Shown piece by piece: positions 16,555 to 25,702 of a stretch of 64,000 nt of DNA. A program made the position numbers and the translations under genes. Source of the DNA: Betaproteobacteria bacterium (GTDB lineage: Bacteria; Pseudomonadota; Gammaproteobacteria; Burkholderiales; Usitatibacteraceae). The notes under the pieces are model-generated. The model worked only from the letters and a program-made list of their open reading frames with translations, did no database searches and was not told the DNA's origin. The stretch covers positions 62,001 through 126,000 of the forward strand of contig JADKJU010000005.1 of the NCBI GenBank assembly GCA_016720855.1, written 5' to 3'. Positions within the stretch are counted from its first letter, which is position 1. Each line of letters opens with the position of its first letter.

Positions 16555-19272
16555 ATGATGAAACAGATCAGGAAGAAGCAGCTCGTACGCGTCGTGGCGC
16601 AAGCCCTGGGCACCGGGGTCGCCCTGTCGATGATCGCGGCCGGAGCCCTGGCCCAGCAGGCGCAGAAGGTCGAGAAGATCGAGGTCACCGGCACCAACAT
16701 CAAGCGCGTGGATACCGAGACTGTCGCCCCCGTCGAGGTCATCACTCGCGACCAGATCGAGCGCTCCGGCCAGCCGACGGTTGCCGACGTGCTGCGCAAC
16801 ATTCCCGCCAACAGCGGCGGCAGCTTCAGCGAGAGCTTCACCAACAGCTTCGCTCCGGGTGCCGCCGGCATCTCCCTGCGCGGCCTGGGCCAGAAGACGA
16901 CGCTCGTCCTCCTCAACGGCCGCCGCACCGCCGGCTACGGGTTTGCGCAGAACCTCCAGGACACCTTCGTCGACCTGAACTCCATTCCCAGCGCCGCCGT
17001 CGAGCGCATCGAGATCCTCAAGGACGGCGCTTCCGCCGTGTACGGCTCCGACGCCATCGCCGGCGTGGTGAACGTGATCCTGCGCAAGGACTACAAGGGA
17101 GGGGAGATCGGCGGCTTCGTCGGCCAGTTCGAGGGCAAGAACGACTACCGCCTGAACCTCACCGGTGGCATCGGCGACCTGGCCACGGACCGCTACAACG
17201 TCTTCGGCGTGTTCGACTACTACAAGCGCGACCTGCTCATGCTCTCCGACACGGAGTTCGGCCACACGCGCGACATGCGCGGCTATGACGGCGGGCGCAA
17301 CTTCCAGTCGCTCACGGGCGGCGGCACGTGGCGCCAGCTTACCGCGGCGAACGCGCTCACGGCCAACCAGCGGTCGATCTCCAGTTGCCGCGGCTCGGTG
17401 ATCGACGGACCGACGGCTGTCAACGCGGGCCTCATCGGCGCCCCGGCCGGCAACACGTCGTTCAACATCCCGGGCAACACGTTCTGCGCGCAGGACTTCA
17501 ACAACGAGTTCACCGCCTTGCCGGATACCGAGCGGACGGGCTTCCTCGGCCGGGCCACGCGCGAGTTCTCGGCAGCGACCACCGGATACGTCGAACTGGC
17601 CCTGAGCCGGATCTCGACCTTCCAGAAGTTCCAGGACCCGTTCTTCGCGGGAACGACGGGGCTAGTCGCCACGACGGCCGGACTTCGCCCGTTCACCTAC
17701 AACATCAACTTCGCTCCCGGCGTCGCGGGCAACCCGTTCCCGACCAACGCGCGCTACGTCGGCGTGCTGGGCGACATGGGCACGCGCGATACCGAGGTCA
17801 CGTCCGACACGCTCCGCTTCCTCACCGGCGCCACCTACACCTGGAACAAGTGGGATTTCGACAGCGCCCTGGGCTACTCGAAGAACGAGGTCGAGGCGAT
17901 GAACTTCAACCGCCTGTCGCTTTCCGGGACGAGCGCCGCGTTCAGCGTGCCCAGCACGCCGCAGCCGCCGGTTCCGATCTCCAGCAGCGCCACCTACAAC
18001 CTGAACAACTTCAACGGCAACTCGGCTGCCGTCCGTGACAGCATCCGCGCCGACTTCCCGCGCAATTCCGATTCGGAGCTTTTCTTCGTCGACACCAAGA
18101 GCTCCACCGAGATCGGCAAGCTGGCCGGCGGCGGCATCGGGCTGGCAATCGGCGCCGAATACCGCGAGGAAAAGCTGAAGGACACGCCGGACCCGCGCGC
18201 CTCGTCGGGAGACATCCTGGGCCAGGGCACGACGGCCACCGACGGGAAACGCGACAATTTCGCGATCTATGGCGAACTGGCGCTGCCCTTCACGCAGATG
18301 ATCGAGGGCCAGATCGCGCTGCGCTACGACCACTACAGCGACTACGGCAGTTCGACGACCCCGAAGGTCGGCGTGAAGTTCCGCCCGACGTCGAACCTGA
18401 TCCTGCGCGCCAACTGGGGCCAGGGATTCCGTGCCCCGACACTGCCGGAAATCTCCCCGTCCACGGCGACCTTCTTCACCTCCGTGATCGATCCGCTCAC
18501 GGGCCAGAACACGCAGATTTCGGGCGTCTTCGCGGGCAACCCGGGCCTGGAAGCCGAGAAGTCCACCACCACCACCGCCGGCATCGTGTGGGAGCCGACC
18601 CGCGACTTCAACATCGGCCTGAACTACTACAACATCGAGTGGAAGAACATCGTCGGCTCCGACAGCTTCCAGTCGATCGTGAACGACGGCGGCCCGCGCG
18701 TGATCCGCGATCCGCTGACCAACGCGATCGTCACGGTGCTCAACAACTACCGCAACCTCGCCGTCACCAAGACGAACGGCATCGACCTCGATGTCCGGTA
18801 CGCGATCAGCACCTCCGTGGGCAAGTTCACGTCCCGGGCCAATTTCTCCTACATCGATTCCTTCAAGGAGGACGGCGTGGAGACGGTAGGCACCAACGGG
18901 GGCACGAACACCATGCCGCGCACCCGCGGGACGCTGACGCAGGACTGGGACTACGCGGGCCTGGCTGCGACGCTGCAGTACAACTACATCCGCGGCTATT
19001 ACCAGCAACTGCTTCCGGGCTCCTATTTCACAGGACAGGATGCGAGCTACCAGACCGGCGCCTACCACGAGCGGATCGACAATTACTTCACGTGGGACCT
19101 CTTCGGCCGCTACCAGGTCAACAAGAACCTGCGCCTGACGGCCTCGGTCACCAACCTCGACAACAAGAAGCCGCCCTACGACCCGGGCTTCAGCGGCACC
19201 TACCTGTACGACTTCAGCATGTACAACGTGATCGGCCGCACCGTCCGCGTGGGATTCAACTACACGATGTAA
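16555..19272 (+). CDS. TonB-dependent outer-membrane receptor (first of two)
   Basis: A 905-aa receptor with a signal peptide (residues 1-34, ending GALAQ), a TonB-box-like KVEKIEVTGT, a plug domain (PVEVITRDQIERSGQPTVAD, then ISLRGLG and LVLLNGRR) and a C-terminal beta-barrel containing the receptor-type NWGQGFRAPTLPE segment. Such receptors import scarce nutrients using energy from TonB-ExbBD. The ligand is unknown; plug features are of the type seen in broad peptide or sugar-type TonB receptors rather than classic siderophore ones. It is followed by a strong terminator. Confidence 0.92.
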   Translation: MMKQIRKKQLVRVVAQALGTGVALSMIAAGALAQQAQKVEKIEVTGTNIKRVDTETVAPVEVITRDQIERSGQPTVADVLRNIPANSGGSFSESFTNSFAPGAAGISLRGLGQKTTLVLLNGRRTAGYGFAQNLQDTFVDLNSIPSAAVERIEILKDGASAVYGSDAIAGVVNVILRKDYKGGEIGGFVGQFEGKNDYRLNLTGGIGDLATDRYNVFGVFDYYKRDLLMLSDTEFGHTRDMRGYDGGRNFQSLTGGGTWRQLTAANALTANQRSISSCRGSVIDGPTAVNAGLIGAPAGNTSFNIPGNTFCAQDFNNEFTALPDTERTGFLGRATREFSAATTGYVELALSRISTFQKFQDPFFAGTTGLVATTAGLRPFTYNINFAPGVAGNPFPTNARYVGVLGDMGTRDTEVTSDTLRFLTGATYTWNKWDFDSALGYSKNEVEAMNFNRLSLSGTSAAFSVPSTPQPPVPISSSATYNLNNFNGNSAAVRDSIRADFPRNSDSELFFVDTKSSTEIGKLAGGGIGLAIGAEYREEKLKDTPDPRASSGDILGQGTTATDGKRDNFAIYGELALPFTQMIEGQIALRYDHYSDYGSSTTPKVGVKFRPTSNLILRANWGQGFRAPTLPEISPSTATFFTSVIDPLTGQNTQISGVFAGNPGLEAEKSTTTTAGIVWEPTRDFNIGLNYYNIEWKNIVGSDSFQSIVNDGGPRVIRDPLTNAIVTVLNNYRNLAVTKTNGIDLDVRYAISTSVGKFTSRANFSYIDSFKEDGVETVGTNGGTNTMPRTRGTLTQDWDYAGLAATLQYNYIRGYYQQLLPGSYFTGQDASYQTGAYHERIDNYFTWDLFGRYQVNKNLRLTASVTNLDNKKPPYDPGFSGTYLYDFSMYNVIGRTVRVGFNYTM

Positions 19273-19322
19273 TCGGCATCCCCGCCGGCCCAAGCGGCCG
19301 GGGATGATCCTTGCCGGACACG

Positions 19323-19356
19323 GACCCGCAGGCACCTGCCTGCGGGTCTTTTTTTT
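19323..19356 (+). terminator. Intrinsic terminator after the first receptor
   Basis: GACCCGCAGG pairs with CCTGCGGGTC around a six-base loop and is followed by eight T residues, 50 bp after the receptor stop. Confidence 0.9.
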
Positions 19357-19655
19357 GCCTTGCTCCCTGCGCCGGGCCGACGCGTTGCAGAAATGCGACA
19401 AATATCGAGAAAATGTTGGAACTTTCACAAGACTGTGGCTATTATCCGGCGATCAATCGCGTCCGGACCGCCATATGGCCAGCAGCTGTTTATTCCAAGT
19501 TGCTGTCTATAAAAGAAAAACTCCCCAAGCACGGGGAACGCGATGATTCCTGAAACGACGCCGGATTTCGTAACAGCGCCTGTAACGGCACCGAGTCAGG
19601 GTCGACCGTATTGGATCGGACGTTTCGCTTACCCACGTCAATTGAGGAGCCCTTG
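19357..19655 (+). promoter_or_regulatory. AT-richer upstream region of the second receptor
   Basis: This stretch is visibly more AT-rich than its surroundings and contains no credible gene. It probably holds the promoter of the second receptor; an inverted repeat CTCCCC-N6-GGGGA lies at about 19522-19537. GAGGAG precedes the receptor ATG. Confidence 0.4.
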
Positions 19656-22592
19656 ATGAGCAATTACAAGCAACCGGCCAAGTCTTTCCGGAGGAAGACG
19701 TGCGTCATCGCCACCGAGATCGCGATCTCGCTGATGGCCGCACCGTTGGCTTTCGCGCAGCAGGCTGCGCCGAAAACCGAGAAGGTCGAGAAGATCGAAA
19801 TCACGGGTACTCGCTTGCCGGCGCCGAACCTCGAGGGCCCCAGCCCGGTGTCCGTCATCACGGCGGAAGACATCAAGATCGACGGCACGATGAACGTCGA
19901 GAACCTGCTCAACAGCATGCCGCAGGTCTTCGCGGACCAGAACAGCACGGTCTCCAACGGCGCTTCGGGCACGGCAACCGTGAACCTGCGCGGCCTCGGG
20001 ACGAACCGTACCCTGGTGCTCATGAACGGCCGCCGCATGCCTTTGGGCGACACCACGACCGTCGCTCCCGACTTGAACCAGATTCCCGCGGCCCTCATCA
20101 AGCGCGTCGAGATCCTGACCGGCGGCGCCGGCGCCGTTTACGGCTCGGATGCCGTCGCCGGCGTGGTGAACTTCATCATGAACGACAAGTTCCAGGGCGT
20201 TCAGATCGACGCCAACCAGAGCTGGAACAGCCACCAACAGGACAATCCCAAAGGCGTGGCGGACATCATCAACGGGCGCGCGGCCACCAACCCGGCCGAG
20301 TTCCAGGTGCCGGGCAACAAGAGTTCGGACGGCCGGATCGGTGACCTCGCCATCACCATGGGCAGCAACTTCGCCGACGGCAAGGGCAACGGCACGGTCT
20401 TCTTCGGCTATCACAACGCGGATGCGCTGCTGCAGTCGGAACGCGACTTCAGCGCCTGCGCGCTCGCCGCGAGCGGCAGCAGCTTCAGCTGCGGTGGCTC
20501 GGGCACGAGCGCCACGGGCCGCGTCACCAACCTGGCCGACGGCCGGGTCTGGACGAACGACCGCACGACGAACGCGACGCGCCGTTACAACAACTCCCTG
20601 GACCAGTACAACTTCGGCCCGACCAACTATTACCAGCGTCCCGACGAGCGCTACACCGCCGCCGCCTACGCGAACTATGACATCACGCCCCAGGCAAAGA
20701 TCTATGCCGAGTTCAACTTCATGGACGACAGAAGCATCGGTCAGGTCGCGCCCGGCGGCATCTTCGGCAACATCGCCACGATCTACGGGGACAACCCCCT
20801 CCTCTCGGCCGGCTGGAGAAGCGCGCTCGGTTTGAACAGCGCCACGGACAGCACAGACGTCGTGGTCCAGCGACGTAACGTGGAAGGCGGCGGGCGCCAG
20901 TCGGACTACCGCCACACCTCCTACCGCGAGGTGCTGGGCGTGAAGGGCGACATCGGCAAGTGGAGCTATGACGTCTATATGGAAGCGGCCAAGGTCATCG
21001 TCTCCCAGACCCAGCAGAACTACTTCATGGACGACCGGATCAACCGCGCCCTCGATGTGGTGAACGTCAACGGCCAGGCCGTCTGCCGGACGGCCGCCAA
21101 CGGCACCGACCCGAATTGCGTGCCCTACAACGTATGGTCGAACGGCGCCGTCACGCCCGCCATGCTGAGCTACCTGCAGGCGCCGGGGATCCAGACCGGT
21201 GGCACGCAGCAGGCCTTCTATGGCGGAACATTGACCGCCGACCTTGGCGACTATGGCTGGAAGCTCCCGCAGGCCCAAAGCGGCGTGGGCGTGGCGCTTG
21301 GCGCCGAGCGTCGTACGGAAAAGGTGGATCTGCTGCCCGACGGGAACGTGGCTACCGGCAACCTGTCCGGATCCGGCGGACCCACGCCTCCGCTCGACGG
21401 CAAGTACACGGTGAACGAGTATTTCGGGGAAATGCGCCTGCCGATCCTGGACGGGGTAAAGGGGGCCGAGTCCCTCAGCGCCTCGGGCAGCATTCGTCAC
21501 TCCAGCTACAGCACGGGCAACTCCACGAACACCTGGGGCCTGGGCCTCGACTGGGCGCCCGTCAAGACCGCGCGCCTGCGCGGCAGCTACCAGAGTGCCG
21601 TTCGCGCCCCGAACCTGGTCGAGCTCTACCAGGCGCAGGGCAACAACCTGTTCGACATGGATTCCGACCCGTGTGCCGGGCCCACCCCGACCGCAACCCG
21701 GGTTGAGTGCGCGCGCACCGGCGTGACAGCAGCGCAGTACGGCACCATCCAGGACAGCCCGGCGGGTCAGTACAACTTCCTGCAGGGCGGCAATCCGGAA
21801 CTCAAGCCCGAGGAAGCGAAGACCTACACGATCGGGTTCGTCTGGACGCCGATGCGCAACTTCAGCGCAACGGTCGACTACTACGACATCAAGATCGACA
21901 GGACCATTTCGATCGTCTCGCCGACCACGACCCTCAGCCAGTGCCTCTCGAACGGCGCGTTCTGTGACCTGATCCACCGCGATACGCTCGGCACGCTTTG
22001 GCTCCTTAACGACGGCCGGATCACCGCCACCAACCAGAACCTCGGTGGCACGGAGACCTCCGGCATCGACGTGGGATTCAACTACAGCTATCGCATGACG
22101 AACGGCTACGGCAGCCTCGGCCTCAACATGATCGGGACCTGGCTGCAGAAGCTGGAGACCGAGGAAATCAAGGGGCTGGGCAAGTATGACTGCGTAGGCC
22201 TGTACGGGGCGAACAAGTGCGGTTCCCCGAACCCGGAATGGCGCCACAAGATGCGCGGCACGTGGACCACCCCGTGGAACTGGGACTTGGCGCTGACCTG
22301 GCGCTACCTTGGCGAGGTTGAGGTGCAGGAGACCTCGTCCAACCCGCTGCTCGCCGGAGGCTACAACGAGATCGAGAAGACGCTCAGCTCGCAGAACTAC
22401 ATCGATATCGCTGGTTCCTGGAACGTGACCAAGCAGTTCACGCTGCGCGGCGGCATCAACAACATGCTCGATCGCGATCCGCCCCTCACCTCGCAGCAGG
22501 GCCCGTCCGTGTTCGGGAACGGCAACACTTTCCCGGGCACCTACGACTCCTTCGGGCGTCACTGGTTCGTCAACGCAACTTACAAGTTCTGA
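19656..22592 (+). CDS. TonB-dependent outer-membrane receptor (second of two)
   Basis: A 978-aa receptor beginning MSNYKQPAKSFRRKTC with a signal peptide ending near AFAQQ, a TonB-box-like KVEKIEITGT, plug motifs (VNLRGLGTNRTLVLMNGRR) and a barrel ending in the typical aromatic residue (WFVNATYKF). A GAGGAG ribosome site supports the ATG at 19656; the frame is open for 15 codons upstream. It shares the N-terminal layout of the first receptor but differs through the barrel, so the two probably take different ligands. Confidence 0.92.
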   Translation: MSNYKQPAKSFRRKTCVIATEIAISLMAAPLAFAQQAAPKTEKVEKIEITGTRLPAPNLEGPSPVSVITAEDIKIDGTMNVENLLNSMPQVFADQNSTVSNGASGTATVNLRGLGTNRTLVLMNGRRMPLGDTTTVAPDLNQIPAALIKRVEILTGGAGAVYGSDAVAGVVNFIMNDKFQGVQIDANQSWNSHQQDNPKGVADIINGRAATNPAEFQVPGNKSSDGRIGDLAITMGSNFADGKGNGTVFFGYHNADALLQSERDFSACALAASGSSFSCGGSGTSATGRVTNLADGRVWTNDRTTNATRRYNNSLDQYNFGPTNYYQRPDERYTAAAYANYDITPQAKIYAEFNFMDDRSIGQVAPGGIFGNIATIYGDNPLLSAGWRSALGLNSATDSTDVVVQRRNVEGGGRQSDYRHTSYREVLGVKGDIGKWSYDVYMEAAKVIVSQTQQNYFMDDRINRALDVVNVNGQAVCRTAANGTDPNCVPYNVWSNGAVTPAMLSYLQAPGIQTGGTQQAFYGGTLTADLGDYGWKLPQAQSGVGVALGAERRTEKVDLLPDGNVATGNLSGSGGPTPPLDGKYTVNEYFGEMRLPILDGVKGAESLSASGSIRHSSYSTGNSTNTWGLGLDWAPVKTARLRGSYQSAVRAPNLVELYQAQGNNLFDMDSDPCAGPTPTATRVECARTGVTAAQYGTIQDSPAGQYNFLQGGNPELKPEEAKTYTIGFVWTPMRNFSATVDYYDIKIDRTISIVSPTTTLSQCLSNGAFCDLIHRDTLGTLWLLNDGRITATNQNLGGTETSGIDVGFNYSYRMTNGYGSLGLNMIGTWLQKLETEEIKGLGKYDCVGLYGANKCGSPNPEWRHKMRGTWTTPWNWDLALTWRYLGEVEVQETSSNPLLAGGYNEIEKTLSSQNYIDIAGSWNVTKQFTLRGGINNMLDRDPPLTSQQGPSVFGNGNTFPGTYDSFGRHWFVNATYKF

Positions 22593-22614
22593 TCCGCGGG
22601 ACCGCTTCAACCCG

Positions 22615-22647
22615 AAAAACGGCGAGCTTCGGCTCGCCGTTTTTTTT
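22615..22647 (+). terminator. Intrinsic terminator after the second receptor
   Basis: ACGGCGAGC-TTCG-GCTCGCCGT is a GC-rich stem with a UUCG-type tetraloop followed by seven T residues, 23 bp after the receptor stop. Confidence 0.93.
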
Positions 22648-23044
22648 ACGATTGCAGAATCTGGCTCGCCACGCGATTCGGGGGAAGGCCACCGCCGGCT
22701 GCAGGTCGAATCCGTCCGCCCCTCCCGGGGGGAAGGCGCTCGGGGGTCGGTGACACGGTGGCGACTGCCCCCGGCAGGCCGTGGCGGCCTCGTGTTCCCT
22801 ACCCCGACGCTAGTGCAGGTTGGCGCGCATGATCAGCGCCAGCAGGTCGTCCGGATCGATGGCCAGCGCCTTCCGGATCGCGCTTAACCCACTTTCTCCT
22901 CATCGAGGATGGCGCTTGCATGAATGGGCTGCCCGGCATCGGTTCTTGAACGGCTGTGAGGGGTTCCCCGTCCAAGGTTAACCACAAATCATTGCGCTGG
23001 AAATTGCCCCGATAGTCGAATAGAATTCCGGGTTTCCGAAACAG
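22648..23044. other. Non-coding stretch between the receptors and tonB
   Basis: Nearly 400 bp with no convincing intact gene on either strand. It holds the TPR-like remnant at 22810-22884 and otherwise only short open frames without ribosome sites. Confidence 0.4.
22810..22884 (-). pseudogene. Possible remnant of a TPR-containing gene
   Basis: On the minus strand a frame ending in TAG encodes SAIRKALAIDPDDLLALIMR and a few more residues, which reads like one TPR helix pair as found near the N-terminus of TPR/aspartyl-hydroxylase proteins. It has no start codon or ribosome site and is cut off by the stop. It may be a decayed fragment; a chance match is possible. Confidence 0.3.
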
Positions 23045-23074
23045 TCTCCTCCTGATCGGTCTGCAAGGAGGAGA
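23045..23074 (+). promoter_or_regulatory. Hairpin occluding a strong Shine-Dalgarno upstream of tonB
   Basis: TCTCCTCCT is the exact reverse complement of AGGAGGAGA 12 bases later, so the RNA would pair a near-perfect Shine-Dalgarno with its complement. Downstream, a GTG at 23089 opens a 33-codon frame whose TGA overlaps the tonB ATG (ATGA). The gap of about 15 bases from the Shine-Dalgarno to the GTG is long. Confidence 0.45.
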
Positions 23075-23186
23075 ACTAGATATCCCGTGTGTCCGGAGTC
23101 GGCACGCGGCCTGCAAAACGGGCGGCCGCAGGGCCGGTCGTGACCGAATGGCGCATACGCGCGCCGAGGGGGTGGAGGGTGGTTTC

Positions 23187-23828
23187 ATGAAGAGCTACAG
23201 GGAGACCCAGAGAAACCCGGCGAAACACCTGCCGAGCGTGATCATGGTCGGCCTCCTGCATCTGCTCGTCGGCTACGCGCTGGTCACCGGTCTTGCGAGA
23301 ACGGTCGTCGAGGTCCTAAAGGCACCGCTCGAGACCAAGATCATCGAGGAGATCAAGAAGCCGCCTCCCGACACACCGCCCCCGCCGCCGCCCAAGTTCG
23401 CCCCGCCGCCGCCGTTCATCCCGCCGCCGGAAGTGAACATCCAGGTGCCGATGCAGGCCCAGCAGGCGCCCACGATCACGACCGTCACCACGAACCGTCC
23501 GCCGCCCGGCCCGCCGCCGAAGGCCGCCCCGGTCGCGCCTCCGGCGCCCACCGGCCCGGTCGTGCGCAAGAACGTGAAGCCCGTCGGCGAAATCGTGCGG
23601 CCGGTGTTCCCGCGCCAGGCGATCCGCGACGGCATCCAGAACGGCAACGTGGTCGCCCACCTGCACATCCGTCCCGACGGCACGGTTTCCGAGGTAAGGA
23701 TCGTCTCGTCGAAGCCACCGCGCGTCTTCGACCGCGAGGTCATCCGCGCGCTTTCGCAATGGCGATTCGCCCCCGAGTCCGTCGGCTTCATCGGCGAGGT
23801 GGACATCGATTTCAAGCTGACGGACTGA
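23187..23828 (+). CDS. tonB: Energy transducer TonB
   Basis: A 213-aa protein with one N-terminal membrane helix (about residues 15-35), a long Pro-rich periplasmic spacer (about 55-135) and a TonB C-terminal domain from about 140 (IVRPVFPRQAIRDGIQNGNV, RPDGTVSEVRIV, LSQWRFAPE). It transmits inner-membrane energy to the two upstream receptors. GGAGGGT precedes the ATG at 23187; the frame is open upstream but lacks a ribosome site. Confidence 0.93.
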   Translation: MKSYRETQRNPAKHLPSVIMVGLLHLLVGYALVTGLARTVVEVLKAPLETKIIEEIKKPPPDTPPPPPPKFAPPPPFIPPPEVNIQVPMQAQQAPTITTVTTNRPPPGPPPKAAPVAPPAPTGPVVRKNVKPVGEIVRPVFPRQAIRDGIQNGNVVAHLHIRPDGTVSEVRIVSSKPPRVFDREVIRALSQWRFAPESVGFIGEVDIDFKLTD

Positions 23829-23886
23829 CGCTCCGCCGGCCCCTATTCACCCGCAATACGTCACCAGGAAATTTGGAGGAATTCAC

Positions 23887-24744
23887 ATGCCCCTGATCCG
23901 CCGACTGCCCGCGCTGCTCGCGGCCATCATCCTCGCCTTCGCGCCGGCAGCGCCGCTGGTGCTCTCCACCGCGGCCCACGCCCAGGCGCCGGCCGCCGAC
24001 GCAGCCAAGCCCGCCGAGGCTGCGGCTCCCGCCCCGGTGCCACCGCCCGCCGCCGCCAAGAACAAGGAGGTGATCGAGAACCCGTACGGCCTCGAGGCCC
24101 TCTGGAAGGAAGGTGATTTCGTTTCCAAGGGCACGCTCATCATCCTGGTCATCATGTCGATGGGCTCGTGGTACATCATGTTCGTGAAGGTGTACGAGCA
24201 GCACAAGCTCTACCGCGAGGCGGCCGCCGCCAAGTCCACGTTCTGGTCCGCAGGTTCGGTGACCGAAGGCGTGGCCACCTTGAAGGAAGGCAGCCCCTTC
24301 CGTTTCATCACCGAGTCCGCCCTCGAGGCGACCAAGCACCACGAAGGCAAGCTTCTCGGGCAGATCGACCTCAACGAGTGGGTGACGATGGCCATCCAGC
24401 GCGGCGTCGAGAACGTCGGCAGCCGCCTGCAGGACGGGCTCGCGTTCCTCGCGACGGTGGGCTCCACCGCTCCGTTCGTCGGCCTCTTCGGCACGGTGTG
24501 GGGCATCTATCACGCGCTGACCGCGATCGGGATTGCCGGCCAGGCGTCGATCGACAAGGTCGCCGGCCCCGTGGGCGAGGCGCTCATCATGACGGCCTTC
24601 GGCCTCGCGGTCGCGGTTCCCGCGGTGCTGGGGTACAACTGGCTGGTTCGCCGCAACAAGGTGGCGATGGAGCATCTGCGCGCCTTCGGCGCGGACCTGC
24701 ACCTCGTCATCGTGGGCGGCGCCGCCCGGAAGACCAAGGGATAG
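23887..24744 (+). CDS. exbB: ExbB/TolQ-family proton channel protein
   Basis: A 285-aa protein with a cleavable-looking signal sequence and an Ala/Pro-rich N-terminal segment, then three membrane helices of the MotA/TolQ/ExbB family. The second and third carry the conserved APFVGLFGTVWGIYHAL and EALIMTAFGLAVAVPA. With ExbD it forms the proton channel that powers TonB. GGAGGA precedes the ATG. The exported N-terminal extension is longer than in E. coli ExbB, as in many Pseudomonas and Xanthomonas proteins. Confidence 0.94.
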   Translation: MPLIRRLPALLAAIILAFAPAAPLVLSTAAHAQAPAADAAKPAEAAAPAPVPPPAAAKNKEVIENPYGLEALWKEGDFVSKGTLIILVIMSMGSWYIMFVKVYEQHKLYREAAAAKSTFWSAGSVTEGVATLKEGSPFRFITESALEATKHHEGKLLGQIDLNEWVTMAIQRGVENVGSRLQDGLAFLATVGSTAPFVGLFGTVWGIYHALTAIGIAGQASIDKVAGPVGEALIMTAFGLAVAVPAVLGYNWLVRRNKVAMEHLRAFGADLHLVIVGGAARKTKG

Positions 24745-24748
24745 ATCC

Positions 24749-25180
24749 ATGGCCATGACCGTCGGCCAGGCCGAGGAGGAAGAGCAGGAGGTGATGTCGG
24801 CCATCAACACCACGCCGCTCGTGGACGTGATGCTGGTGCTGCTCATCATCTTCCTGATCACGATCCCGGTCGTCATCCAGCAGGTCCCGATGGAGCTCCC
24901 GAAGGAGCGCAACGTCCCCACCCTGACCAAGCCGGAGAACATCACGATCTCCCTCAACAAGGACGGGGATGTCTTCTGGGGCATGGAGTACGTTCCCAGC
25001 ACCAAGGCGCTCTTCGAGAAACTGAAGGTCGTCGCGGTGCAGAACCCGCAGCCGGAGATCCACGTCCGCGCCGACGAGAACACCCGTTACGAGTTCGTGG
25101 GCCGCGTCGTCGCGACCTGCCAGCGCGCCTCGATCCTCAAGATCGGCTTCATCACCGAGCCTCCCGCCCGCGTCCTCTGA
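24749..25180 (+). CDS. exbD: ExbD/TolR-family protein (first copy)
   Basis: A 143-aa protein with one N-terminal membrane helix containing the ExbD motif NTTPLVDVMLVLLIIF, whose Asp is the proton-carrying residue, and a periplasmic domain. It starts 4 bp after exbB. A second exbD follows at once. Confidence 0.93.
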   Translation: MAMTVGQAEEEEQEVMSAINTTPLVDVMLVLLIIFLITIPVVIQQVPMELPKERNVPTLTKPENITISLNKDGDVFWGMEYVPSTKALFEKLKVVAVQNPQPEIHVRADENTRYEFVGRVVATCQRASILKIGFITEPPARVL

Positions 25181-25205
25181 GCGGCGATTACGAAAGGAAA
25201 AACGC

Positions 25206-25634
25206 ATGGGCATGCAAGTCGGCTCCGGCGGCAGCGGCGATCCCCAAGTGATGATCGACATCAACACCACGCCGCTCATCGACGTGATGCTGGTGCTCAT
25301 CATCATGCTGATCATCACCATCCCGATCCAGACGCACGCGGTGAAGCTCAACATGCCGGTGGGCAACCCCCCGCCGCCCGCGGTTCCGCCCGAGGTGATT
25401 CTGGTCGAGGTCGATTTCGACGGCACGGTCATCTGGAATGGCGACACGGTGGCCGACCGCCCGACCCTGGACGCGAAGTTCATCAACGCGGCGGCGATGC
25501 CCGTGCAGCCGGAATTCCACCTGCGGCCCAACAAGATCGTGAGTTACAAGTACGTCGCGGGCGTGATGGCCTCGGCCCAGAGCCACGGCATCACCAAGAT
25601 CGGTCTCATCGGGGCCGAGCAATTCATCGATTGA
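25206..25634 (+). CDS. exbD: ExbD/TolR-family protein (second copy)
   Basis: A 142-aa paralogue of the previous gene, with NTTPLIDVMLVLIIMLIITI as its membrane helix and the same essential Asp. AAGGA precedes the ATG. Paired ExbD proteins occur in the Xanthomonas-type TonB systems, where the second copy is needed only for some substrates. Confidence 0.93.
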   Translation: MGMQVGSGGSGDPQVMIDINTTPLIDVMLVLIIMLIITIPIQTHAVKLNMPVGNPPPPAVPPEVILVEVDFDGTVIWNGDTVADRPTLDAKFINAAAMPVQPEFHLRPNKIVSYKYVAGVMASAQSHGITKIGLIGAEQFID

Positions 25635-25645
25635 TTCAAGCATCC

Positions 25646-25680
25646 CCGGGGCCGCGCCAAAAGCGCGGCCCCGGCCTTTT
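25646..25680 (+). terminator. Terminator-like hairpin after the second exbD
   Basis: CCGGGGCCGCGC pairs perfectly with GCGCGGCCCCGG around CAAAA, followed by CCTTTT. The T-run is short, so it may only reduce expression of the next gene. Confidence 0.65.
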
Positions 25681-25702
25681 CCGGAATCTGGAGAAAAGCC
25701 CG

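Noticed and set aside
19522..19537. CTCCCC-GGGGA repeat before the second receptor
   Set aside because: It resembles the dsrA/soeB repeat but lacks the CTACCC partner, so it may be chance.
19638..22610. Long minus-strand frame opposite the second receptor
   Set aside because: It is antisense to a clear TonB receptor.
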